Positions 8,161 to 14,838 of a stretch of DNA of 35,870 nt are shown in pieces. Source of the stretch: Candidatus Competibacteraceae bacterium (GTDB lineage Bacteria > Pseudomonadota > Gammaproteobacteria > Competibacterales > Competibacteraceae). Position 1 is the stretch's first letter. Each line of letters starts with the position of its first letter. A model generated the notes under the pieces. It was not told the DNA's origin and made no database searches. It saw only the letters and a list, made by a program, of their open reading frames with translations. Position numbers and translations under genes: made by a program. The DNA is taken from contig RXIW01000038.1 of the NCBI GenBank assembly GCA_003989065.1, forward strand, positions 1 through 35,870. Direction: 5' to 3'.

Positions 8161-9444
8161 CTAGTGCGGTAACTGATCGCGGCTGGTGACCATCACGAAC
8201 GCCTGGCCTGGCCGCAAGTCGTAGGAGAAAGGCCGCGGGATATACTCCAGGGCGTATTCGGGAGAAACGTCCATGAGCGGAGCGCCAGCCTGGATGTAGG
8301 TGCTCAGATTCTCAGCGTAGAAATACTGGTGATTCCAGGGATCTTTGTTGAGAATGATCAGCGCCTCTTCATGCGTCTTGGCCGAGGCTTTCCACATCAC
8401 CAGAATGTTCGGGTTCTGGTAGGGCAGAACGCTGGTGGGGCATTCCTCCTGGAAAATCGCATACTGCCGTTTGACGGCATTGACGCGGGTAATGAACTCG
8501 CAAAGATCGGTATTGGGCGCTTCCCAGTCGCCGGGGCGAGTATTGACCACGTGCAGCCGACGGCGGAAACCATATTCGAAGCCGATGGGAATCATCACCC
8601 CAGCGGAGAACAGGGCCGAAAACAGATAGCGCTGCTTCATCGCCGTTACATTGCCGTTGACTTCCCGGAACAGTCGCTCGGTGTCGTGGCTTTCGGGGAA
8701 ACTGATGGATGGCGAGATATCGCGCACCAGTTGATATTGCTCCATCAACCACGCGCCATGGAAATCCCACCATTTGGAACTGTTGAATACGTAGTCGAAA
8801 CCGGCTTGGGCCGTCTGCTTAGTTTGGTCGGCAGTGCAGCCCAACGTCTCGGCCGCAAAGACCGTGTCGGGGTATTTCTGCCGAATCTCCCGGATCAGCC
8901 GGTTCCAGATATGCCCTGGCAGCTGATAGGCGGCATCGCAGCGGAATCCCTTGAATCCCAGTTTCAGGAGATATTCGAGAATCTGATAGAAGTAGCGATA
9001 GAGCCCTTCGGGATCGGAGGTGTGCTGATGATTGAAGCTGGCCAGATCGCCCCAGACCACCTTGTGGCCATCTTCCATGCAGAACGGATGCGCGACGCTG
9101 CCATCGCCTTCGTGGACGAACCATTCCGGATGCTGGCGGATCAGCACCGAATCGAACGCGCAGTGATTGATGACCAGGTCGACCATCATCTTGAGCCCCA
9201 GCTTCTCAGCGCTGGCGGTCGCCGCCTGCATCTGCTGCTCGGAAGACAGCGGGGACTGCGCATCGACGAACAGGGGATTCAGCTGAAAATAGTCGACGAT
9301 GGAATACAAACTCCCCGAATAGCCGGTTTTTTGCACGGGGTTGACGAAAACCCAGTCGAAGCCCATGCTGGCGGCCCGCTCCAGGTGTGGCTCCCAATTT
9401 CCGCAAGGACCAGCCAACAAAGGAAACAGGTTATAAACGATCAT
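8161..9444 (-). CDS. GH13 family alpha-amylase-like protein
   Basis: An alpha-retaining glucan-active enzyme (amylase, glucanotransferase or maltosyltransferase type). All four GH13 signatures are visible in the 427-aa protein: DLVINHC (region I), GFRCDAAY with nucleophile D170 (region II), FAAETLG with acid/base E199 (region III) and FPESHDTERL with D254 (region IV). There is no signal peptide, so it is probably cytoplasmic. GGGGAG lies before the ATG. As the first gene of the minus-strand glucan cluster, its promoter should lie in 9445-9626, where only weak matches were seen. GlgE-like activity is possible, but the protein is shorter than GlgE (about 660 aa), so I leave the specificity open. 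Confidence 0.87.
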   Translation of the reverse strand: MIVYNLFPLLAGPCGNWEPHLERAASMGFDWVFVNPVQKTGYSGSLYSIVDYFQLNPLFVDAQSPLSSEQQMQAATASAEKLGLKMMVDLVINHCAFDSVLIRQHPEWFVHEGDGSVAHPFCMEDGHKVVWGDLASFNHQHTSDPEGLYRYFYQILEYLLKLGFKGFRCDAAYQLPGHIWNRLIREIRQKYPDTVFAAETLGCTADQTKQTAQAGFDYVFNSSKWWDFHGAWLMEQYQLVRDISPSISFPESHDTERLFREVNGNVTAMKQRYLFSALFSAGVMIPIGFEYGFRRRLHVVNTRPGDWEAPNTDLCEFITRVNAVKRQYAIFQEECPTSVLPYQNPNILVMWKASAKTHEEALIILNKDPWNHQYFYAENLSTYIQAGAPLMDVSPEYALEYIPRPFSYDLRPGQAFVMVTSRDQLPH

Positions 9445-9626
9445 CGGCGACTCCCCTCAATTTAATTCTTCGTTCTAATGTTCAAGGCACGGCAAGATGT
9501 TCCGGCGGGCCATGACGGCTGGGTTGCGGCATTCGATGGCGGAAATCGTACCACGAAACGGCTGGCTACAGCAGCCCGACCCACTCGACCGGCCCGCAGA
9601 ACTCTCGGCGATCTGTATTAAAAAGA

Positions 9627-10091
9627 TTACAATTGACTCTGTAGATAGGTGGATAGACCCAAGCGCTGAATCAGCCCCAATTGCGTCTCCAACCAGTCGA
9701 TGTGTTGCTCTTCGCTGGCCAGGATGGCGGCCATCAATTCGCGCGTCACATAGTCACCACAGCTTTCGCAATAGCCGACCGCCTCCTTGTAGAGCGGATG
9801 GGCGGCGTACTCCAGCTTGAGATCGCTGCGGAAGATCTCTTCGACATCCTCCCCGATGTACAGCTTGCCGAGGTCTTGCAGGTTGGGCAATCCTTCCAGG
9901 ATCAGGATACGCTGCACTAGGCTGTCGGCGTGTTTCATTTCATCGATGGATTCGGCGTGCTCATGCTGGCCGAGCTTGCCAAACCCCCAACTGTCCAGGA
10001 TGCGACCGTGGAGAAAGTACTGGTTGATCGCGGTCAGCTCGCTCTTGAGCGCCTTGTTCAAGTATTCGATGACCTTGGCATCGCCTTTCAT
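9627..10091 (-). CDS. bfr: Bacterioferritin
   Basis: Haem-containing ferritin that oxidises and stores iron in a 24-subunit shell. The 154-aa sequence has the complete ferroxidase ligand set at canonical positions: E18, E51, H54, E94, E127 and H130. Met52, the haem axial ligand, is present in IDEMKHAD. The conserved [12 protein letters not shown] segment is intact. It is therefore the active, haem-binding type. It lies 24 bases downstream of the bacterioferritin-associated ferredoxin gene on the same strand, so iron storage and release functions are probably co-transcribed. No obvious Fur box was recognised upstream. Confidence 0.97.
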   Translation of the reverse strand: MKGDAKVIEYLNKALKSELTAINQYFLHGRILDSWGFGKLGQHEHAESIDEMKHADSLVQRILILEGLPNLQDLGKLYIGEDVEEIFRSDLKLEYAAHPLYKEAVGYCESCGDYVTRELMAAILASEEQHIDWLETQLGLIQRLGLSTYLQSQL

Positions 10092-10115
10092 CGGAGGTTC
10101 TCCTGCGTCGGTTGG

Positions 10116-10400
10116 TCATAAATCGGTGGCGAACCAGGCGGGGCGCTGTTGTGGGGCAGCATCGCCCTCAGCTGGTGCGGGAGCGGCCTCTGCAGCAACC
10201 GGCGCAGCCGGCGACGGACTGGAGACGCTTGCGGGCGCCGCCAGACAAGCCTCGAGACACTCTCGAACGCTGTCGATGCACTTGCCGCACGTCATCCCGA
10301 CCCCCAAGCGGATGACCAAATCACCCATGGTGCGATCCCCCAAGGCGACAGCCTCGCGGATTTGTCGGTCGGAAACCGATTGGCAAATGCACAGATACAC
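10116..10400 (-). CDS. bfd: Bacterioferritin-associated ferredoxin with Pro/Ala tail
   Basis: A [2Fe-2S] protein that docks on bacterioferritin and donates electrons to mobilise stored iron. The four cluster cysteines are C4, C6, C38 and C41 (LCICQ and GMTCGKC), the Bfd/NifU-type arrangement. The core ends near residue 55. A tail of about 40 residues rich in alanine and proline follows, so the 94-aa protein is longer than E. coli Bfd (64 aa). The start codon is GTG, supported by AGAGAGG just upstream. It is followed immediately by bfr. Confidence 0.9.
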   Translation of the reverse strand: MYLCICQSVSDRQIREAVALGDRTMGDLVIRLGVGMTCGKCIDSVRECLEACLAAPASVSSPSPAAPVAAEAAPAPAEGDAAPQQRPAWFATDL

Positions 10401-10564
10401 GATAAGCCTCTCTATTCTTAGGTTATGGATGTCCGGAACACCTAGTAGAGACTGCCTATCGCTGGTTTGGTTGCCGAATGTTGAAGTTCGGCGCGCGCCC
10501 CCGGCGAGGAATTCAAGATCCGCGCCAAGAATCTGGCTCTCGCTCTGGACATCATCATTCCGTC

Positions 10565-11488
10565 TCAGTCGCCCAAACGACAGTCGAACAACACATCCTC
10601 ACCCATGATGTAACGACGATGGCGCGGACGCAGTCCTTGGGACAAGTCCTGCACCGGTGGCAGGGTGATACCGGAGCGGCCGGAACCGATGATCAGCGGG
10701 GCAACGGCGATCTGCAACCGATCCAACAGGGCCTGTTCCAGGAACGCCGACACGGTCTGGCCGCCACCCTCCACGAATATCCCGAACAAGCCACCAGCGT
10801 GCAGGCGTTGCATCATCGCTCGCAGATCCAGACGCTGGCCATCATAGGGCACACCGATGAGGCGGGCATGGCCCGGACCGTTATCATCGGCCAGCTCCTC
10901 GGCGCAGACCAGCCAAGTCGGCGCAGCCTGGTCCTGAAACACGCCATGGGCCGCTGCCAAGCGACGGCGCGGATCGAGAATCACCCGGACTGGGTTGGAA
11001 CCGGTCACTCGCCGGGTCGTCAGTTGCGGATCATCGCATTCCACGGTGCACGCTCCGACCACGATCGCATCGCCCAGAGCACGCATTCGGTGCAGATGGG
11101 TCAGATTTTCCGGGCCATTGACATAGTGGGACACGCCATCGATGGTGGCGATGCGCCCATCTAGACTTTGTCCGAGATGGGCCACCGTCCAGGAGCGGGC
11201 GCGACTGGCCAGCGCCATCGGCAGATACAGCTCCAGCAATTCCACGCCAGGCTCGCTGACCGGAATGCGGGTACTCCAGGAGCCATCGGCGGCGATCGCC
11301 AACAGCAGCGTGGGATCGTCGATCGCCATATGAGTCGGTTGACCCTGCCCATCGAAACCCAGCCCCAAGCATTCGGGCAACGTAGCCAGGCTCCGGATCT
11401 GCCGACGCAATTCCAGCAGCAACGCCCACACTTGTTCCGGACCCAGGGCAACGTGCGCCGACGCAGGCAGCGACCCGGGCGCGCTCAT
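10565..11488 (-). CDS. RibD C-terminal domain reductase with N-terminal extension
   Basis: A dihydrofolate-reductase-fold, NADPH-dependent reductase domain like the C-terminal half of RibD (riboflavin biosynthesis). Residues about 100-300 carry the RibD_C features: AHLGQSLDGRIAT, VVGACTVECDDPQLTTR, a NPVRVILDP strand and the FVEGGGQT motif. No deaminase domain is present. The first 95 or so residues are instead an unassigned extension. Stand-alone RibD_C proteins have various or unknown substrates, so a role in riboflavin synthesis is not assumed. Its start overlaps the stop of the upstream FkbM methyltransferase gene by four bases, suggesting translational coupling. Confidence 0.85.
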   Translation of the reverse strand: MSAPGSLPASAHVALGPEQVWALLLELRRQIRSLATLPECLGLGFDGQGQPTHMAIDDPTLLLAIAADGSWSTRIPVSEPGVELLELYLPMALASRARSWTVAHLGQSLDGRIATIDGVSHYVNGPENLTHLHRMRALGDAIVVGACTVECDDPQLTTRRVTGSNPVRVILDPRRRLAAAHGVFQDQAAPTWLVCAEELADDNGPGHARLIGVPYDGQRLDLRAMMQRLHAGGLFGIFVEGGGQTVSAFLEQALLDRLQIAVAPLIIGSGRSGITLPPVQDLSQGLRPRHRRYIMGEDVLFDCRLGD

Positions 11489-12273
11489 GGTTCATCCCCA
11501 TCGACGACATCCAGCGCATGCCCTGGCAAACAAGCATAGATATCGCCGGAATTGCCCAGCGCAGCCAGGTGGTCGAGTTGGGCCAACAGCGCAGGAGCGT
11601 CGAGCCAATGCTGCGACCCCAGCCGATGGGACTCGCCAACCGACCAGTTGAATCGGTATGGCCCCAACTGCGCCAGGTAGGCCACGCACGCGCGCGCCGA
11701 ATCCAGACAGGCTGGTAGATATTCCACCGATAAGGCTGGAATCGCGTGCGACAACCCTTGCAGCACCGTCAGCTCGTAACCTTCCACATCGATCTTGCAA
11801 AATGCGGGCTGGCCGTAGCGGGCGATCAATTGGTCCAGGGTGGTGACCGTCACCGGTAAGCGCTCATCCCACTGCACCTTTGCGAAGCTGCGATCCCGCT
11901 GCACTGCCGCGATCCAGTCGAGCGACAGGGTCGTGACGGTCGGGGTGCGGGTGCTGATCTGCAAGTCGGCGACGCCGGGCGCCGCCCCTACCGCCTGCTC
12001 GACCAGGGTGATGCGGGTTTGATGCCCATACCAGCGCCGCAATAGCGCCATGCAGGCGGGTTGCGGCTCCACCGCCACGATGCGAGCCCCCAGCGGCAGC
12101 CAGGCCCGCAACCGACTGCCGACATGCGCGCCGATGTCGAAACAGAGATCGTCCGACCGGATGAAACGGGCATAGAACCGACTCAGTCGGCGGCGGCGCA
12201 AGGGGATACCGTGATACATCAACACCGAGCGCAACAATCCTAGCCGATGCGCGAGACCGAACCGGACATCCAC
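11485..12273 (-). CDS. FkbM family methyltransferase
   Basis: An S-adenosylmethionine-dependent methyltransferase of the FkbM type (262 aa). The class I motif is FDIGAHVGSRLRAW near residues 45-58. The acidic motif II (IVAVEPQP) and the family's KIDVEGYELTVLQGL segment are also clear. FkbM proteins O-methylate diverse small molecules or glycans, and the substrate here is unknown. The start is GTG with GGAG about ten bases upstream. The reductase gene follows with a four-base overlap. The gene diverges from tRNA-Ser, with about 170 bases between them. Confidence 0.85.
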   Translation of the reverse strand: MDVRFGLAHRLGLLRSVLMYHGIPLRRRRLSRFYARFIRSDDLCFDIGAHVGSRLRAWLPLGARIVAVEPQPACMALLRRWYGHQTRITLVEQAVGAAPGVADLQISTRTPTVTTLSLDWIAAVQRDRSFAKVQWDERLPVTVTTLDQLIARYGQPAFCKIDVEGYELTVLQGLSHAIPALSVEYLPACLDSARACVAYLAQLGPYRFNWSVGESHRLGSQHWLDAPALLAQLDHLAALGNSGDIYACLPGHALDVVDGDEP

Positions 12274-12430
12274 GCGGCGGATTCTCCGAAGGATGAAGAT
12301 GCTGTAGGGAAAGCGCGCACCGCCAGGCGATCGCGCCTCTCATGCCCCTCCACGCGAGCGGTCAGGCCGGTCGGAAGGTTCGACATAAGGATAGCTGCTT
12401 ATGCTGCTGGAATCGCCCAAGAGTGCCCGC

Positions 12431-12436
12431 TAGAAT
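12431..12436 (+). promoter_or_regulatory. -10 element for tRNA-Ser
   Basis: TAGAAT ends ten bases before the mature 5' end of the tRNA. A weak -35 candidate (TGGAAT, 12408-12413) lies 17 bases upstream. Confidence 0.45.
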
Positions 12437-12445
12437 GGGCAGCTT

Positions 12446-12533
12446 GGAGAGGTGGCAGAGTGGTCGATTGCGGCGGTCTTGAAAACCGTTGACCCGTGAG
12501 GGTCCGTGGGTTCGAATCCCACCTTCTCCGCCA
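12446..12533 (+). tRNA. tRNA-Ser (anticodon UGA)
   Basis: An 88-base type II tRNA with an encoded CCA end. The acceptor stem GGAGAGG pairs with CTTCTCC (one G-U pair), the discriminator is G, and the anticodon loop CTTGAAA gives UGA. The long variable arm typical of serine tRNAs (GACCCGTGAGGGTC) and the T-loop GGTTCGAATCC are present. A strong terminator follows within ten bases, so it is a single-gene unit. It marks the left boundary of the defence island. Confidence 0.97.
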
Positions 12534-12541
12534 AAAACACC

Positions 12542-12572
12542 AAAACCCGTTGATTTATCAACGGGTTTTTTT
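12542..12572 (+). terminator. Intrinsic terminator of tRNA-Ser
   Basis: A perfect 12-base stem (AAAACCCGTTGA with TCAACGGGTTTT) with a four-base loop is followed by a T run. The A run on the other side makes it potentially bidirectional. Confidence 0.93.
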
Positions 12573-12785
12573 ATTGTGTCATGCTACAGGCACCCATCTT
12601 TTGCGATACACAAGTGATCCGCCCGTTTGATACGAAAGACGTATGTACTTCAATATGAAGATATCAATCGCAATTCCGAAAAGTTACTAAAAATAACGTC
12701 AAAGACCAAGAAACCAAATAATGGGTAGCCAAAAATGGCCTTACAACAGCTTCTGACGCCGCATCAGAGCCAGTACTTCGCTTAG
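12573..12785. other. AT-rich left edge of the island, no gene seen
   Basis: About 210 bases, noticeably richer in A and T than the surrounding genes, contain no credible coding sequence on either strand. The stretch runs from the tRNA-Ser terminator to an in-frame stop (12783-12785) that precedes the helicase-tail remnant. The change in composition fits a junction of acquired DNA. No copy of the tRNA 3' end was recognised at the far end of the island and no integrase gene is present. Confidence 0.5.
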
Positions 12786-13058
12786 CTGCTGACTCGGCGC
12801 GCCGCCAGCGACACGGTGGAATCGCCGGCATCGACGCTGGTCGATTCGCAGACGCTGGTCGATTCGCAAGTCGTGTTGTCATGGCAGAAGAAACAGCGCG
12901 ATCTGGAGGGCAAGCGCAGCAAGCTGCGCCGCGAGCTGTTCGCCCGACAGGACGAAGTCGAGGCGCAGCGCAATGACTTGATCGAAAAACTGGAATCGCA
13001 GCTTGGGCAGCGAGTGCAAGAGCAGACGCTATTCACAGTGGAATGGGAGTTGAGATGA
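12786..13058 (+). pseudogene. C-terminal remnant of a helicase-like coiled-coil protein
   Basis: An open frame of about 90 codons follows an in-frame TAG at 12783 and has no convincing start or ribosome site. The product is a charged coiled coil (QKKQRDLEGKRSKLRREL) ending in QEQTLFTVEWELR. That tail recalls the C-terminus of large SNF2/DEAD-type helicases in restriction and DISARM-like islands. This family assignment is from memory and uncertain. The frame contains an exact 18-base tandem duplication. It is most likely the 3' end of a deleted gene. A small protein starting at GTG 12816 (80 aa) is a less likely alternative. Confidence 0.45.
12833..12868 (+). repeat. Perfect 18-bp tandem duplication
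   Basis: GACGCTGGTCGATTCGCA occurs twice head to tail (12833-12850 and 12851-12868), duplicating the codons for TLVDSQ in frame within the helicase-tail remnant. It looks like a recent slippage event. Confidence 0.9.
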
Positions 13059-13084
13059 ACACGAACGCCTGGATCAAATCATGA
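13055..13084 (+). other. Nine-codon ORF bridging remnant and ATPase gene
   Basis: ATG at 13055 overlaps the remnant's TGA, and the TGA at 13082-13084 overlaps the ATPase gene's ATG. The peptide would be MNTNAWIKS. It may be a translational-coupling leader. It may instead be the surviving first codons of a gene that once followed the helicase and was replaced by the ATPase module. It may also be chance. Confidence 0.35.
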
Positions 13085-14178
13085 AAAATATCAACGTCCC
13101 GAATCAGATTACCCGTCTGCTCCTGCGTGGCTACAAATCCATCGCCGAGTGTGACATCGAACTCGGGCGGCTCAACATACTGATCGGTGCCAACGGCGCT
13201 GGCAAATCCAACTTCATCGGATTTTTCCGGCTCATCCAGCGCATCCTCGACGAGCGGCTGCAACTGACGGTCGGCGACATGGGTGGGCCGGATGCCTTAC
13301 TGTACTTCGGCCGCAAGAAGACCGAGGAGATGCGCGCCGAACTCTATTTCAGTAATAACGGTTATCGCTTCGCGTTGCGACCTACTCAGGACAACCGGAT
13401 GATGTTCGCCCATGAAGCCCTGTGGTGGAACCAGCATGGCGACTGGTGCCCAAAATCCGGCCACTTCGAAACCTACGCAGAAGAGCAGAAACGCAAAACG
13501 CGCATCTACGACTTCGTCATCCCTGCCATGCGTAGCTGGCGGCTCTACCACTTCCACGACACCAGCCGCAGCGCGCTCGTCAAGCAAGTTCAAGGCATCA
13601 ACGACAACGAATATCTGCGTGACGATGCCCGCAATCTGGCGGCTTTTCTCTACCGCCTCAAGGCGCATCACGAGCAGCACTACAAACGCATCGTCAAGGC
13701 TGTCCAGCTCGTCGCGCCTTTCTTCGGTGATTTCCACCTGCGCCCGACGGTGGACAACAAGGAAAAGATCCAACTCGAATGGACGGAAGTCGGACAAGAC
13801 GTGCCCTTCACGGCCAGTGCCCTGTCCGATGGCACGCTGCGCTTCATCTGTCTGGCCACGGTGCTGTTGCAGCCTGAAGCCTTTATGCCGGCGGCTATTC
13901 TCATCGACGAGCCAGAACTTGGCCTGCACCCCTATGCCATTACCGTGCTGGCAGGATTGATGAAGGCTGCCTCCGAGCGGCATCAGCTCATCGTCTCCAC
14001 CCAGTCGGTCGAACTCATCAACGAATTTGACGCGGAAGACCTGGTCATCGTGGACAAGCAGGCCCAGGCTTCAGTGTTGCGGCGATTGGATACCGCGGTT
14101 TTGCGCGAATGGCTAGCGGAATACAGTTTGGGCGAGTTATGGAATAAAAACTTGCTGGGCGGGAGGCCGACGCGATGA
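13081..14178 (+). CDS. AAA/OLD-like ABC-type ATPase (AAA_21)
   Basis: A 365-aa soluble ATPase of the SMC/ABC-like kind common in antiphage modules (OLD, RloA, AbiL and PARIS AriA relatives). Walker A is GANGAGKS at residues 36-43, the signature-like motif is LSDGTLRF from residue 248, and Walker B is ILIDEPELGLHP with D276 and E277. The H-loop position reads STQS, with Q308 where histidine is usual. About 200 residues between Walker A and the signature form the insert that usually holds a coiled-coil or sensor region. The gene leads the defence operon, and its stop overlaps the DUF4276 gene's start, so the two probably form one complex. The ribosome site is weak (GGATC). What triggers the ATPase is unknown. 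Confidence 0.86.
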   Translation: MKNINVPNQITRLLLRGYKSIAECDIELGRLNILIGANGAGKSNFIGFFRLIQRILDERLQLTVGDMGGPDALLYFGRKKTEEMRAELYFSNNGYRFALRPTQDNRMMFAHEALWWNQHGDWCPKSGHFETYAEEQKRKTRIYDFVIPAMRSWRLYHFHDTSRSALVKQVQGINDNEYLRDDARNLAAFLYRLKAHHEQHYKRIVKAVQLVAPFFGDFHLRPTVDNKEKIQLEWTEVGQDVPFTASALSDGTLRFICLATVLLQPEAFMPAAILIDEPELGLHPYAITVLAGLMKAASERHQLIVSTQSVELINEFDAEDLVIVDKQAQASVLRRLDTAVLREWLAEYSLGELWNKNLLGGRPTR

Positions 14179-14825
14179 TGCGGGTCTATCTGCTCGTGGA
14201 AGGGCAAACTGAAGAAACCTTCGTGCGCGAACTGCTGATGCCGCACTTTGCCCGCATGGGGCGATACCTGACACCCATCATCGCGAGCACCCGCTCTGGC
14301 CACAAAGGGGGTGTGGTGAGCTACGCCAAGGTACGCCCGCAAATCGAGCGGTTGTGCAAACAGGACGTCGGGGCTGTTGTTTCAACCATGTTCGACCTAT
14401 ATGCCCTGCCCAGCGATTTCCCCGGCAAGAACAGCACCGAATGGGCGCGCCAACGTAGTGGTGCGGACAAAGCCGCTCTGGTGGAACATGAAATGAGCCG
14501 CGATATCGGCCAGCGCAACTTCATCCCCTATATCCAGGTGCACGAGTTCGAGGCACTGCTGTTCACGGAGCCCAGGCGCTTTGCCGATTGGGCTGAGCCA
14601 TCCGTCGTTGACACCTTGATCCAGGTATGCACATCGAGCAAGCCAGAAGACATCAACGACGACCCGCGCACCGCGCCCTCTAAGCGCATCCTCGCGGCCA
14701 TGCCGGCTTACCAGAAACCGGTTCATGGCCCGCTGATCGCCTGCGATATCGGTCTCGATGTCATGCGTGCGGCCTGCCCGCATTTCGCGCAATGGCTAGC
14801 CCAGCTCGATGCGCTCAACGATTGA
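14175..14825 (+). CDS. DUF4276 family protein, TOPRIM-like putative effector
   Basis: A 216-aa protein I recognise as DUF4276 from VEGQTEETFVRELL (residues 8-21), TMFDLYALPSDFPG with D74, and YIQVHEFEALLF. An early glutamate (E9) in a strand-turn-helix followed by an acidic DxY-type segment resembles the TOPRIM metal site of OLD, RloB and AriB nucleases. That comparison is inference. The partner ATPase overlaps it by four bases, or abuts it if the second ATG at 14178 is used. The likely role is nuclease or toxic effector of an abortive-infection pair, released or activated by the ATPase. Confidence 0.8.
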   Translation: MMRVYLLVEGQTEETFVRELLMPHFARMGRYLTPIIASTRSGHKGGVVSYAKVRPQIERLCKQDVGAVVSTMFDLYALPSDFPGKNSTEWARQRSGADKAALVEHEMSRDIGQRNFIPYIQVHEFEALLFTEPRRFADWAEPSVVDTLIQVCTSSKPEDINDDPRTAPSKRILAAMPAYQKPVHGPLIACDIGLDVMRAACPHFAQWLAQLDALND

Positions 14826-14838
14826 AGAGATTCAGTGG

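Noticed and set aside
12664..12882. A 72-codon minus-strand open frame at the island's left edge
   Set aside because: It has no ribosome site or recognisable features and overlaps the opposite-strand helicase remnant.
13081..14825. Calling the ATPase/DUF4276 pair PARIS
   Set aside because: PARIS uses a DUF4435 effector; this partner reads as DUF4276, so only a general resemblance is claimed.
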